Part shown: positions 26,191 to 35,544 of the stretch, piece by piece
How positions within the stretch are numbered: the stretch's first letter is position 1
How the letters are laid out: each line of letters opens with the position of its first letter
From: JBFIHF01 sp964411125
GTDB taxonomy: Bacteria; Myxococcota_A; Bradymonadia; Bradymonadales; Bradymonadaceae
Assembly: GCA_964411125.1 (NCBI GenBank)
Contig: CAYPJU010000005.1
Coordinates: 1 to 64,000, forward strand
Direction: 5' to 3'
DNA length: 64,000 nucleotides
The notes under the pieces: model-generated
Told to the model about the DNA's origin: nothing
The model's database searches: none
Seen by the model: the letters and a program-made list of their open reading frames with translations, nothing else
Position numbers and translations under genes: made by a program

Positions 26191-26210
26191 AAGTTAGCGT
26201 TCACTTACTT
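26191..26210. promoter_or_regulatory. Operator-like inverted repeat at the acyl-CoA dehydrogenase start site
   Basis: AAGTTAGCG and CACTTACTT (26191-26199 and 26202-26210) are inverted copies matching at 7 of 9 positions around a 2-base centre. Size, symmetry and AT-rich composition fit a TetR-family operator. Many fatty-acid or branched-chain catabolic genes are controlled by TetR repressors that release on acyl-CoA binding; no regulator gene is adjacent. Confidence 0.45.
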
Positions 26211-26224
26211 CACGAGCAGGAACG

Positions 26225-27394
26225 ATGGCAGAACAACGCAAATGGCCGCAGTTCACGGACGAGCACGACATGTTCCGCAAGGCGATTCGAGACTTCGCCC
26301 AGAAGGAGCTCGCGCCCCACGCCGAGGAATGGGAAGCAAACCGCGACTTCCCGAACGAGGTGATGCGGGAGATGGGAAAGCTCGGATTTCTCGGCGGTCG
26401 CTACCCCGAGGAAGTCGGCGGCTCGGGCGGTGACGTGTGGTACACCGTGTGCCTCGCCGAAGAGATGCCTCACTGCGAAATGGCCGGCCTGACGATGGCC
26501 GTGCTCGTGCAGTCGGACATGGCGACTCCGATCATCAACGAGATCGGGACGCAGGAGCAGAAAGAAGAGTTTCTGATGCCGGCGATCGCCGGCGAGAAGA
26601 TCGCGGCGCTGGGCGTTTCGGAGCCGGGGGCGGGGAGTGACGTGGCGGGGATTCGCACGACCGCCCGCCGCGACGGAGACGACTTCGTGATCAACGGGCA
26701 GAAGACCTGGATCACGAACGGCACGCGCGCCGACTTCATCACGCTCGCGGCGCGGACCGATCCTTCACCTGGCTTTCGCTACGGCGGGATCAGCCTCTTC
26801 ACGTTCCCGACCGACACGCCGGGGTTTCATGTCGCGAAGAAACTCGAGAAGATCGGCAATCACGTCTCCGACACCGCCGAGCTCTTCTTCGAAGACTGCC
26901 GAATCCCCGCGCGCTATCTGCTCGGGGAGGAGGGGATGGGCTTCATCTACATCATGCAGAACTTCCAGGGAGAGCGTCTGGTCGGGGCACTCTCGGGGAC
27001 GGCGGGCGCGCAAATCGTGCTCGACAAGACGATCGGCTACATGAAGGAGCGTGAGGCGTTCGAGCGACCATTGATCGGGTTTCAGGTCGTTCGCCACAAG
27101 CTCGTCGACATGGACCTGCTGCTCGAGACGGGCCGCTGCCTCAGCTACCACGCGGCGGACCTCTTCAATCGCGGGATCGAGTGCCAGCGCGAGATCTCTC
27201 AGGCGAAGCTCTACGTCGCGCAGAACGCGATGAAGGTGATCGACGAGTGCCTCCAGCTCCACGGCGGGATGGGGTACGTCGAGGAAGGCCCGATCGCCCG
27301 CGCCTGGCGGGACGCTCGGCTGCTTCGGGTCGGCGGCGGCGCCGACGAGATCATGAAAGAGATCATTTCACGCGTCATGGGCTTCGGGCGCTGA
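26225..27394 (+). CDS. Acyl-CoA dehydrogenase (isovaleryl/long-chain-type active site)
   Basis: 389 residues, the family's normal length. FAD enzyme for alpha,beta-dehydrogenation of an acyl-CoA. Signatures: LGVSEPGAGSDVAGIRTTA, ITNGTRADF, REAFERPLIGFQVVRHKL and the C-terminal LQLHGGMGYVEEGPIARAWRDARL. The usual catalytic Glu (YEGTSEI) is replaced by Gly (VGGGADEI), while the alternative Glu in QGERLVG is present, as in isovaleryl- and long-chain enzymes, so the protein should be active. AGGAACG precedes the start. Substrate not predictable; a branched-chain or medium/long acyl-CoA is likely. Confidence 0.92.
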   Translation: MAEQRKWPQFTDEHDMFRKAIRDFAQKELAPHAEEWEANRDFPNEVMREMGKLGFLGGRYPEEVGGSGGDVWYTVCLAEEMPHCEMAGLTMAVLVQSDMATPIINEIGTQEQKEEFLMPAIAGEKIAALGVSEPGAGSDVAGIRTTARRDGDDFVINGQKTWITNGTRADFITLAARTDPSPGFRYGGISLFTFPTDTPGFHVAKKLEKIGNHVSDTAELFFEDCRIPARYLLGEEGMGFIYIMQNFQGERLVGALSGTAGAQIVLDKTIGYMKEREAFERPLIGFQVVRHKLVDMDLLLETGRCLSYHAADLFNRGIECQREISQAKLYVAQNAMKVIDECLQLHGGMGYVEEGPIARAWRDARLLRVGGGADEIMKEIISRVMGFGR

Positions 27395-27503
27395 ATCTCT
27401 TTCTTTCCGAGCGCATCTTGGTGCTGACGGAGGAACGGCTGGCATTCCGCCGGCCGGTACGCTAATCCGTTGCGCCCGAAGTCGATGACTTCGAGTGATG
27501 CCC

Positions 27504-27527
27504 GGGGCCCTTCCTGCGGGCCTTTCT
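27504..27527 (+). terminator. Possible intrinsic terminator upstream of gshA
   Basis: GGCCC (27506-27510) pairs with GGGCC (27518-27522), extendable by two G-U pairs, followed by TTTCTC. It may end the acyl-CoA dehydrogenase transcript or act as an attenuator for the next gene, whose ribosome site GAGGGAG follows immediately. Confidence 0.4.
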
Positions 27528-27540
27528 CCGAGGGAGCACG

Positions 27541-28890
27541 ATGTCTCGCGACCAGGAACAGGACCTCGCGCCGCTACGCGATCGCGATCAACTCGTCGAA
27601 TACTTCCGTGAAGGTGCGAAGCCGCCGGAACGCAGGGGGATCGGGACCGAGCACGAGAAGCTCGTGTACGTGGGGCCCGAGCTGCGGCGAATCCGCTTCG
27701 ACGGCCCCGGGGGAATCGAGGACATCTTCGGACGGCTGATCGAACGCTACGGGTACGAGCCTCAGCACGATGCTGGCCGGGTCGTCGCGCTGGTGCGCGG
27801 CGGCGAAGCGATCTCGCTCGAGCCGGGTGGGCAGTTAGAGCTCTCCGGCGCCGTGACGAAGACGATCTTCGAGACGGCCGACGAGTTCGACCGCCACATC
27901 GCCGAGCTGGCGGACGTCTGCGGTCCCGAATACCGCGCCGTCTCGTTCGGGATGGAGCCGTGGCTCGACCTCGACGACGTCGAGTGGGTGCCGAAGTCGC
28001 GCTACAAGATCATGCGCCGCTACCTCGCCACGCGTGGGGACCTCGCGCACTGGATGATGAAGCAGACGTGCACCATCCAGGCGAACATGGACTACACCTC
28101 GGAAGCCGACGGCGTCGATCTCGTCCGAAGCGCGACCCTCGTCTCGCCGCTCGTGAACGCGCTCTTCGCCAACAGCCCGATGCGGGCGGGAGAGTCGACC
28201 GGCTACCGATCGTACCGCGGGCACATCTGGACCCGAACCGACCCCGATCGGTGCGGCGTTCCGGACTTCTTCTACGGCGACTGGGGGTTCGAAGAGTGGG
28301 TGGAGTGGGTGCTCGACGTCCCGCTCTTCTTCATCCGCCGCGGGAGCGAGTACATCGATCTTTCGGGGCGCTCGTTCCGGGAGTTCATGAACGAAGGTCT
28401 GGACGGATACGAGGCGACGATGGGGGATTTCGAGCTCCACCTGTCGACCGTCTTCCCCGAAGTTCGCATGAAGAAGTTCGTGGAAGTACGAAGCGCGGAC
28501 GGCGGGTCTCGCGCCCACGTGCTCGCGCTGCCGGCCCTCTGGAAGGGGCTGATGTACGATGCGGAAGCTCGCCGCTCGGCCGCCGCGCTGTTCGACGGGG
28601 CGAACGTCGAGAACCACCCTCCTTTCTTCGACATCGTCGCGCGCGAAGGCCTGCAGGCTCGGTGGAACGGGGTGTCTGTGGGGGAACTGTCGGGGGAACT
28701 CCTCCGCATCGCCGGGGATGGACTGGACAGGATCGCCGATTCGTCCGGTCACGACTCGGAGCGGGGTTTTCTCGCTCCCCTGGTCGCCACGGTCGAAAGC
28801 GGGACGACGCTGGCGGACGAGATTGACGCCGCAGCATCGGATCGCTTCGGTCTCGTGGAGGCGCGCGATCTCTTTTCGGCCGCGCGGTGA
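27541..28890 (+). CDS. gshA: Glutamate-cysteine ligase (plant/proteobacterial type)
   Basis: 449 residues, matching class-3 (plant-like, GCS2-related) glutamate-cysteine ligases. It catalyses ATP-dependent gamma-glutamylcysteine formation, the first step of glutathione synthesis. Visible signatures: GIGTEHEKLVY near the N-terminus, ISLEPGGQLELSGA, MRRYLATRGDLAHWMMKQTC, and MKKFVEVRSADGG with PALWKGLMYD near the C-terminus. GAGGGAG precedes the ATG. No gshB is nearby. Probably its own transcription unit. Confidence 0.93.
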   Translation: MSRDQEQDLAPLRDRDQLVEYFREGAKPPERRGIGTEHEKLVYVGPELRRIRFDGPGGIEDIFGRLIERYGYEPQHDAGRVVALVRGGEAISLEPGGQLELSGAVTKTIFETADEFDRHIAELADVCGPEYRAVSFGMEPWLDLDDVEWVPKSRYKIMRRYLATRGDLAHWMMKQTCTIQANMDYTSEADGVDLVRSATLVSPLVNALFANSPMRAGESTGYRSYRGHIWTRTDPDRCGVPDFFYGDWGFEEWVEWVLDVPLFFIRRGSEYIDLSGRSFREFMNEGLDGYEATMGDFELHLSTVFPEVRMKKFVEVRSADGGSRAHVLALPALWKGLMYDAEARRSAAALFDGANVENHPPFFDIVAREGLQARWNGVSVGELSGELLRIAGDGLDRIADSSGHDSERGFLAPLVATVESGTTLADEIDAAASDRFGLVEARDLFSAAR

Positions 28891-28948
28891 AAGCGTCGAC
28901 CTCGGGTGATTGGGCGCGGGCCGTGCGCCGAGCCCGGCCGGTTCGCGT

Positions 28949-28977
28949 TTGAACCCCAGTACGGCCGAGACTAGACT
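28949..28977 (+). promoter_or_regulatory. Promoter of the Cys-rich/propeller lipoprotein
   Basis: -35 TTGAAC (28949-28954), 17-base spacer, -10 TAGACT (28972-28977), 31 bases before the GTG start. The -35 hexamer is identical to that of the Cys-rich lipoprotein at 547-1932. Confidence 0.6.
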
Positions 28978-29008
28978 GCACCGCCACGAACCTCCAGAGC
29001 GTGACCCC

Positions 29009-31105
29009 GTGAAACGTGCAGCCCCCGTTGTCGCCGTATTTGTGGCCGCCTGTCTTTCTGCGTGCTCCGGCCCCCCTCCGGAAAAGGAGAACGAGCCAGA
29101 CCCTCCCATCGTGATCACGAACAACGACGTCGAGCCGATCGAATGTAGCGGAGGCCGCGCCGAATGCGGAGGTCGCTGTGTCGACACCAGCATCGACGAC
29201 GAGAATTGCGGGCAGTGCGGGACGCAGTGTGCCGACGGCCAGGTGTGCTCCGAAGGAAGTTGTGTCGCGGTTCCGGCAGACTGCCGCGGCGACGAGGGAT
29301 GCCCGCCACAGTACTTTTGCGATGCGGGGACGGGGTTTTGTCGCCTGGGGTGCGAATCGAACGAGGATTGCGCGGGCGGCGGGTTTTGCAATCTCGAGAC
29401 GAACTCCTGCGCGTGTGAAGACGCCGCCCAGGTCGTCTGCGGGCTGACGTGCACGACCGAGGGGCCGACGGCGTGTGGACAGGGCTGCGAGACCTGCCCG
29501 ACGACCGCGAACGGCGAGGCCTTCTGCGACGGCGGAGCGTGCGGTCTTCGCTGCGACGACGGGGCGCGCGAGTGCGGCGGGTCTTGCGTAGTGTGCCCGA
29601 CCGACGGAGTGGCCGAGACGACGTGCGAAGACGGCGCTTGCGTAGCGGCGGTGTGCGAGCCGGGCCGCGAGCTGTGCGGGGGCGTCTGCGCCGTTTGCCC
29701 TGCCGTCTCCCCCGGCACATCGCTCGGGTGTGACGGGACGGCGTGCGTCGTGGCCGATTGCAACGAGGGGACGCGTCTGTGCGACGGCGACTGTGCCGAC
29801 TGTCCAACGGTCGACGGGGCGACCCTACAGTGTCGGGGAGCAGCCTGCGAAGCGACGTGTCCGGGAGCCCAGCACGAGTGCGGCGGTCGTTGTGTCGCCG
29901 ACGACGACCCGAACAACTGCGGCGACTCCTGCGTTCAGTGCCCTACCGACGCGAACGGGGCCGCAATCTGCTCGAACGGCACCTGCGGCGTGCGGTGCGA
30001 CGCCGACTACCGATTTTGCGACGGTGCGTGCACGCAATGCCCCACCGCGAACGTCTCCTCCACGCAATGCAGCGGATCCGTCTGCGTCGCCGCAATCTGC
30101 GTCAGCGGGGCGACACCGTGCGCCACCGGCTGCTGCACTCCCCCCACGGTCGGGACGATCTTCGACCCGTCCAGCAGCGACCCCGTCGTCGAGATGGCCC
30201 TCGATGCGCAGGGATATCCTCACGTCGCCGCCGTCGGCACGGGCGGGGCGCCATACTACGTGCGTTGGACGGGCCACCAGTGGAAGTCCACCGAACTGAC
30301 GTCCCTTTCGTCGTGGCTGCGTCGAATCGCGATCGCGGTCGATTCGAGCGGTCGAGCTCACATCGCGGGATTCACGTCGAGTGGGCAGGTCCAGGTCGCG
30401 ACCGATCTCGAGGCGGGCTCCGTTTCCGTGACCACGGTCTACACCGACACGACGGCGTCGCGCGCCGTCGGGCTCGCGATCGACCCCTCCGATATCGTGC
30501 ACGTGGCCTGGCCACGTCGGACCAATGGCGGCGAGAGGCTCCTCACCCACGCGTCTTCGGCCGACGGTTTCCAGCAGCAGACGACGATCGAAACGAGCGA
30601 CGCGCTCTACGATCTCGTGGTTCTTCACGCCTTTGCCGGGAAACTACAGGTCCTCTACCTCATCGAAGCCCTCGACGGTCTCTACGCCGCCGAGCGCCCG
30701 ATCTCGGGTGGCAGCTGGGTGAGCCGTAGAAACGTTCCCGGCGGATCGTTCTTCGGGGAACACGCCGACTTCGCCATCGGACCCAACGGTAAAGGGTTCG
30801 CGGCGTGGACAGACTTCGGCGTCGGCGTGGCGCAGTACTCTGGCACACTCTGGGGCTCCCGCGAGGAGGGCGTCGGCACCGGCGACAGCGAGGTCGACGT
30901 CGCCCTCGACTCTGTCGGCGATGTCCACATCGTCGCGGTCGCCTCCACGGACGTCTATCACACGTTCGATGGACCGCAGGGCTGGACGAGCGTCAGTATC
31001 GCGACGTCGGGATCCGAACCGGAGATCGAGTACGATTCCGGTGGTGCGGCACACGTCGTCTATTTTTCGGTCGCCTCGGGGACGCTCGAATACCTTCGTC
31101 TGTGA
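29009..31105 (+). CDS. Cys-rich lipoprotein with a C-terminal beta-propeller-like domain
   Basis: 698 residues from the GTG at 29009, which opens a lipoprotein signal with lipobox LSAC (Cys 19) and an acidic Pro spacer. Residues about 50-385 are Cys-rich units (CGGRCVDTSIDDENCGQCG and repeated C-x-x-C-P-T units of about 35 residues). From about 390 on the Cys stop and six or so repeats of the form V-A-L-D-x-x-G-x-x-H-V-A-x appear (EMALDAQGYPHVAAV, GLAIDPSDIVHVAW, DVALDSVGDVHIVAV), spaced as blades of a beta-propeller. Surface-anchored binding protein by architecture; ligand unknown. A promoter lies just upstream. Confidence 0.85.
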   Translation: MKRAAPVVAVFVAACLSACSGPPPEKENEPDPPIVITNNDVEPIECSGGRAECGGRCVDTSIDDENCGQCGTQCADGQVCSEGSCVAVPADCRGDEGCPPQYFCDAGTGFCRLGCESNEDCAGGGFCNLETNSCACEDAAQVVCGLTCTTEGPTACGQGCETCPTTANGEAFCDGGACGLRCDDGARECGGSCVVCPTDGVAETTCEDGACVAAVCEPGRELCGGVCAVCPAVSPGTSLGCDGTACVVADCNEGTRLCDGDCADCPTVDGATLQCRGAACEATCPGAQHECGGRCVADDDPNNCGDSCVQCPTDANGAAICSNGTCGVRCDADYRFCDGACTQCPTANVSSTQCSGSVCVAAICVSGATPCATGCCTPPTVGTIFDPSSSDPVVEMALDAQGYPHVAAVGTGGAPYYVRWTGHQWKSTELTSLSSWLRRIAIAVDSSGRAHIAGFTSSGQVQVATDLEAGSVSVTTVYTDTTASRAVGLAIDPSDIVHVAWPRRTNGGERLLTHASSADGFQQQTTIETSDALYDLVVLHAFAGKLQVLYLIEALDGLYAAERPISGGSWVSRRNVPGGSFFGEHADFAIGPNGKGFAAWTDFGVGVAQYSGTLWGSREEGVGTGDSEVDVALDSVGDVHIVAVASTDVYHTFDGPQGWTSVSIATSGSEPEIEYDSGGAAHVVYFSVASGTLEYLRL

Positions 31106-31182
31106 GAACTGCGGAGGGGCGCTCGACCGCTCGGAGTCTACCGTAGCTCCCTGATCGGAGCGATCGAGACCAGGCCCAGCGG

Positions 31183-31212
31183 TTGCAACGCGAGTTTGGC
31201 GCGTGATAACAC
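31183..31212 (+). promoter_or_regulatory. Weak candidate promoter for the giant kinase
   Basis: -35 TTGCAA (31183-31188), 18-base spacer, -10 TAACAC (31207-31212), about 60 bases before the start at 31273. The -10 match is poor. Confidence 0.3.
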
Positions 31213-31272
31213 TGATGCGCAGGGCCGCCCGGCCACGGGTGGCGCGGGCGCGGGGTGTCCCCACGGATCGGT

Positions 31273-34200
31273 ATGGAAGACCAAATCAAACTGCCGACGC
31301 TGCCGCGAGAAGGGGATCTCGTGGCGGGTCGCTTCCGCATTCTCGACCAGCTCGGAAGTGGTGGTTTCGGTACGGTCTACCGCGCGCTGCAGGAGAACGT
31401 CGGCCGCGACGTCGCGCTCAAATTCCTGACTCCTGGCGTCGCCAAAGACCCCGTCAACGTCGAACGCTTCCGCCGCGAGGCGTACCACGTCAGCAACCTG
31501 CGGCACCCCAACACCATCACGCTCTACGACTACGGACAGACCGAAGACGGCCTGATCTACATGGTCATGGAGCTGCTCGAGGGGGTCAGCCTCGCGGACA
31601 CCGTCCAGAACGACGGCGCGCTCGAGTGGCCACGCGCCGCGCACGTCTTCATCCAGGTCCTCAAGAGCCTCTCCGAGGCGCACAAGCGCGGCCTCGTCCA
31701 TCGCGATCTCAAGCCCGAGAACATCTTCCTCTGCGAGCTCTTCGGCGAGCAGGACTACGTGAAGGTGCTCGACTTCGGCGTCGCGAAGATGACGATGATG
31801 GACGACGACGACGAGGGCGAAGCGAAGCTGACCAAGGCGGGGCGCATCTTCGGCACTCCGATGTACATGGCGCCCGAGCAGGCTTGCGCCGAACCGATCA
31901 CGCCGGCCACCGACGTCTACGCCCTCGGCTTGCTGATCTTCGAGATGCTCACCGGTCTGCCCCCCGTCACGGGCCGCAACCGGATGGACGTCATCCACAA
32001 GCAGATCCGCGACAAAGTCCCCGAGCTCACGAAGGAGCTTCGCGGCACCTACCTCGGAAAGTTCATCCGCACCGCGACCGAGAAGAAGCCGTCCGACCGA
32101 TTCGAGGACGCCGCGGAGATGCTCGAGGCGTTCCTCGGGGCGCTGCGCGGCATGAAGATCGTTCCGCGGCCTCGCGGCGCCACCCATCACGAGATTTCGA
32201 TGACGGGCCTCGTGCCCGACGGGCTCCCCGAGGACCTTCAAGATCTTCCCGACCCCGACGAGACCGTCCTCACCTCCGTCGACAGCGACGATGGCAGCGA
32301 TGCGCCGACCGTCCACAAGCCGATCGAGGTCGAGCCGGCGGCGAAGAAAGCCGCCCGCAAGGTCGCCGAAGTCGAAGTCGACGACATGGCGACGACGAAG
32401 AAGCGTGCAGCCGTGCCACCCCCCGTGCCGCCGCCGATTCCGCCCTCCGCGACCAAAGGGCGAGCGACCCCGATCCTCGGACAGAAGTCGGTCGCGACCG
32501 CAGAGCGCCAGGGATTGATGGCGAAGCTCGCCGCCCAGGAGCGGGCGCCGCGCCGGCCTCAGCCCGCTGACCGAACCAACAAGCCGCGTTACGACGTCCC
32601 CCTCATCGGCCGCGAGAAGGACGTATTGCACCTCACCGATCTGGTGCAGTCCAATGTCTTCGCGAACCAGGGCCACATCATCTTGATGGAAGGGGAGAGC
32701 GGGATCGGAAAGTCCCGGGTCGTCGCCGCGCTGCAGTCCAACCTGCGCAACCTCGGCGTCGACATGTGCGTCGGCAACTGCCGGCGACGGTCGCTCCCGC
32801 TCGAGCCCATCCGCGAAGCGATTGCCGACTACTGGGGCGTCTCGCACTCGGAGCGGATGCAGGTCGACAAGACCGTGCGCTCCGATCTCATGTCGCTCGG
32901 AGCGCACACTTCGCAGGAGATCGACTTCCTGGTCGATTTCGTGCGCCCACGCGCCAACAACGAGCACGACGTCGATCCGCAGTCCGACGACGCCGGTGCC
33001 CTCTTCGCCCGCCTCGAGCGCGTCCTCGTTCAACTGTCGCGACGACGGCCGCTCGTCCTCACGCTCGAAGATCTCCAGTACGCCGACAGCGCGACACTCG
33101 CCTTCCTCGAGTACTTCGCGGTCACGCTGAGGACCCAACCGCTGCCGATCGTCGTCTTCGCGACGATGCGCCCCGAAGAGCGTACCCTCAATCCGAACCT
33201 CGAGCGGAGCCTCCGCGCGATCACGGCGAACCTCGGCGCGCAGCACACCCGGTTCCTCTTGAAGAGACTCCGCGGTCGAGACCTTTCGGTCCTCCTCGAC
33301 CAGATCGCGCCGCTCGAGCAGCGGCTCAAAGAGCGCGTCGGCTGGCTGAGCCAGGGGGTGCCGCTCCACGCGATCCAGATCGTGCGATACCTGCAGAACG
33401 AAGAGACGCTGGTCAAACATCAGGACCGATGGCGACTCAAGAAGGGGTCGCCCCGCGAGATGGAGCTGCCCCCCGACCTGATGGACCTGATGCGGCTCCG
33501 CATCGACCAGGCGACTTCGCGGGCCCCCGGAGAGAGTCTGCGCGCCACGATCGAGTGGCTGGCGACCCTCGGGATGCGTACTCCCGTCGAGCTCCTCACG
33601 CAGGTCGTCGGCGGAGGCCAGGGCCTCGACGAAGACCTCGAACAACTGCGCGAGCAGGGCATCGTTCGCCAGAGCGTCCACCAGAACCTGATCTGCGTCG
33701 AGTTCGACAACAGCCTCATCCGGGAAGCGATCTTGCGAGATCTCTCCGAACGGTGGGCGAATCGACGCCTGCACCACACGGCGGCCGAAAAGAAGATCGA
33801 GTTCTACAAGACCCGCGGCATGGAAGTTCCGCTTGTCGAGATCGCCGAGCACTGGCGGCTCGCGGGCGAGATGGACAGGTACCGCGACACGATGTTCGCG
33901 GCAGCGCAGCGCTCCGCGCAGCGGCAGGACCTTCGCGGCGCGCGCGACCAGTTTCGCGAGGTCGTGGAGCTCCTCGAAGAGGCGGGTGATCGCGGTGAAA
34001 TCTGGGTGCAGGCGCAGTTGAACCTCGCAGACCTGGCGTGGCGCTTCGGAGAGTTCGGGCTCGCCGAGGACCACTTCCGCCGTGCGAGCGAGGAGGGCGC
34101 CGCGGACGCCACGGCCCGAGCTCGCGCGCTCCGCGGGTTGGGGCACCTGATGATCATGCAGAGCCGTCACGCGGAGGCCCTCGAAAAGTACGAAGCGGCC

Positions 34201-35508
34201 CTTCAGCAGGCGACCGCGAACAACGACGTGGCAGGGATCGCCAAGGCGCTCGTGGGCGCGTCGCGGGTCCACCTGACCAGTAGCGACCTCCGCGCCGAAG
34301 AGAAGGTGCGCGACCGGCTCGAACGAATGCTCCCCGACCTCCCCCCGGGCGCGGTCTCCGGGCGCGTCCTCAAACACCTCGCAGAGGCCGCGCAGCGTCG
34401 CGGCGACCTCCACAAACGGCGCGACTACCTCGTCCGGGCGCGCCAGGAGTTCGAAAACACCGGGGATCGCCAGGGGCTCTCCGACGCGTTGCTCGCCCTC
34501 GGCAGCGCCCTGACCGATCCCGCGATGGACGATCCCGACCGCTTTCATCAAGCGGGCCAGGTGCTTCGACAGTCCCTCGAGATCAAAAAGGCCCTCGGAG
34601 ACCGGTTCGGAGTCGCCGAAGCGTATCGCCTGCTGGGGCAGCTCGCGATCGAGCTCGACGAGCAGGAGGAAGCTCGCAATCTGCTCTCCCAGGCGCTCTC
34701 GATTCACCAGGCCCTGGGGACGCTCTTCAACATCGGGGCGAGCCACACCGCGCTCGGGATCCTCAACCTCTTCGGCGGGGAGCTCGAGTCTGCTCAGAAG
34801 CATCTCGAGGAGGCACTCGCCATCTTCAAACGGACCGGCGACGACATCGCATCGTCCCACGTCCTCATGAACCTCGGCGAGCTCACCATAAACCAGGGCG
34901 ACATGGGGCGCGCCCAGAGCCAGTTGCGCGAAGCGCGGCGGATGAAGGAGTCGGCCGGCAGCCACTGGGCGATCCTCGACATCCAGAACCACCTCGCCAT
35001 CTGCTCGATGTGGCTCGGCGAGTTCGACGACGCAGAGAAGATCCTCGAAGAGAACATCAACATCGTCGACGAGAAGGGGACCGGCGAGGACCGGGCCGTG
35101 GCGCGGAGTCTCCTGGGGCTGCTTCGCTGTTTCCAGAGCCGACTGCAGCTCGCCGCGCTGGAACTCGGACGAGCGCGGGCCGACGCCGAGGACCTCGGTT
35201 CGGGCCGTGTCACCGTCTTCTGCCAGGCCAACGCTGCCTTTTATGCTGGACTCACGGAAGCAGAGTCTACCTTCGCGCAACTCGTCGAGACGATCGACGG
35301 GGAACCGTTCTTCTACACGCTCCAGCGGCGCGTGTGGCTGCAGCTCATCACACGCCTGGCGCTCCACACGGCCCGGCGGGAGCGGGACCGTCAAGCAGTA
35401 CGATTGCTGCAGACGGCCGCGCGCTTCGCGGAAGCTTTCGGCGACCGCGAGCGTTATGACGAGCTGGCGCTAGAGGCCAAACGCCTCGACCAGATCATGC
35501 GCCGCTGA
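31273..35508 (+). CDS. Ser/Thr kinase - AAA ATPase - TPR signalling protein
   Basis: 1411 residues from the ATG at 31273 (a GTG at 31255 adds six). The N-terminal kinase domain (about 20-285) is complete: GSGGFGTVY, VALKFL, HRDLKPEN near 142, DFG and APE. A disordered Pro/Ala/Lys linker (to about 430) follows, then an AAA/STAND ATPase with Walker A GESGIGKS near 473 and Walker B-like LVLTLEDLQYAD near 595, then from about 855 to the end a long run of TPR helices (for example ARNLLSQALSIHQALGTL and SAQKHLEEALAIFKRTGD). This architecture is typical of myxobacterial signalling proteins. Cytoplasmic, no TM segment. Input and substrates unknown. Confidence 0.92.
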   Translation: MEDQIKLPTLPREGDLVAGRFRILDQLGSGGFGTVYRALQENVGRDVALKFLTPGVAKDPVNVERFRREAYHVSNLRHPNTITLYDYGQTEDGLIYMVMELLEGVSLADTVQNDGALEWPRAAHVFIQVLKSLSEAHKRGLVHRDLKPENIFLCELFGEQDYVKVLDFGVAKMTMMDDDDEGEAKLTKAGRIFGTPMYMAPEQACAEPITPATDVYALGLLIFEMLTGLPPVTGRNRMDVIHKQIRDKVPELTKELRGTYLGKFIRTATEKKPSDRFEDAAEMLEAFLGALRGMKIVPRPRGATHHEISMTGLVPDGLPEDLQDLPDPDETVLTSVDSDDGSDAPTVHKPIEVEPAAKKAARKVAEVEVDDMATTKKRAAVPPPVPPPIPPSATKGRATPILGQKSVATAERQGLMAKLAAQERAPRRPQPADRTNKPRYDVPLIGREKDVLHLTDLVQSNVFANQGHIILMEGESGIGKSRVVAALQSNLRNLGVDMCVGNCRRRSLPLEPIREAIADYWGVSHSERMQVDKTVRSDLMSLGAHTSQEIDFLVDFVRPRANNEHDVDPQSDDAGALFARLERVLVQLSRRRPLVLTLEDLQYADSATLAFLEYFAVTLRTQPLPIVVFATMRPEERTLNPNLERSLRAITANLGAQHTRFLLKRLRGRDLSVLLDQIAPLEQRLKERVGWLSQGVPLHAIQIVRYLQNEETLVKHQDRWRLKKGSPREMELPPDLMDLMRLRIDQATSRAPGESLRATIEWLATLGMRTPVELLTQVVGGGQGLDEDLEQLREQGIVRQSVHQNLICVEFDNSLIREAILRDLSERWANRRLHHTAAEKKIEFYKTRGMEVPLVEIAEHWRLAGEMDRYRDTMFAAAQRSAQRQDLRGARDQFREVVELLEEAGDRGEIWVQAQLNLADLAWRFGEFGLAEDHFRRASEEGAADATARARALRGLGHLMIMQSRHAEALEKYEAALQQATANNDVAGIAKALVGASRVHLTSSDLRAEEKVRDRLERMLPDLPPGAVSGRVLKHLAEAAQRRGDLHKRRDYLVRARQEFENTGDRQGLSDALLALGSALTDPAMDDPDRFHQAGQVLRQSLEIKKALGDRFGVAEAYRLLGQLAIELDEQEEARNLLSQALSIHQALGTLFNIGASHTALGILNLFGGELESAQKHLEEALAIFKRTGDDIASSHVLMNLGELTINQGDMGRAQSQLREARRMKESAGSHWAILDIQNHLAICSMWLGEFDDAEKILEENINIVDEKGTGEDRAVARSLLGLLRCFQSRLQLAALELGRARADAEDLGSGRVTVFCQANAAFYAGLTEAESTFAQLVETIDGEPFFYTLQRRVWLQLITRLALHTARRERDRQAVRLLQTAARFAEAFGDRERYDELALEAKRLDQIMRR

Positions 35509-35544
35509 GAAGCATCCACAATCCAACGCAAGCGAGGCTGAACA

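Noticed and set aside
26225..27394. Acyl-CoA dehydrogenase as a dead paralogue for lack of the C-terminal Glu
   Set aside because: The alternative catalytic Glu of the isovaleryl/long-chain type is present.
27835..29916. A 693-codon minus-strand frame across gshA and the Cys-rich lipoprotein
   Set aside because: It spans two well-supported plus-strand genes and an intergenic promoter, and shows only Ser/Pro-rich antisense of Cys repeats.
31138..35394. A 1418-codon open frame on the minus strand opposite the kinase-AAA-TPR gene
   Set aside because: High GC and strong third-position bias leave the antisense frame open; it has no domains and reads as charged low-complexity sequence.
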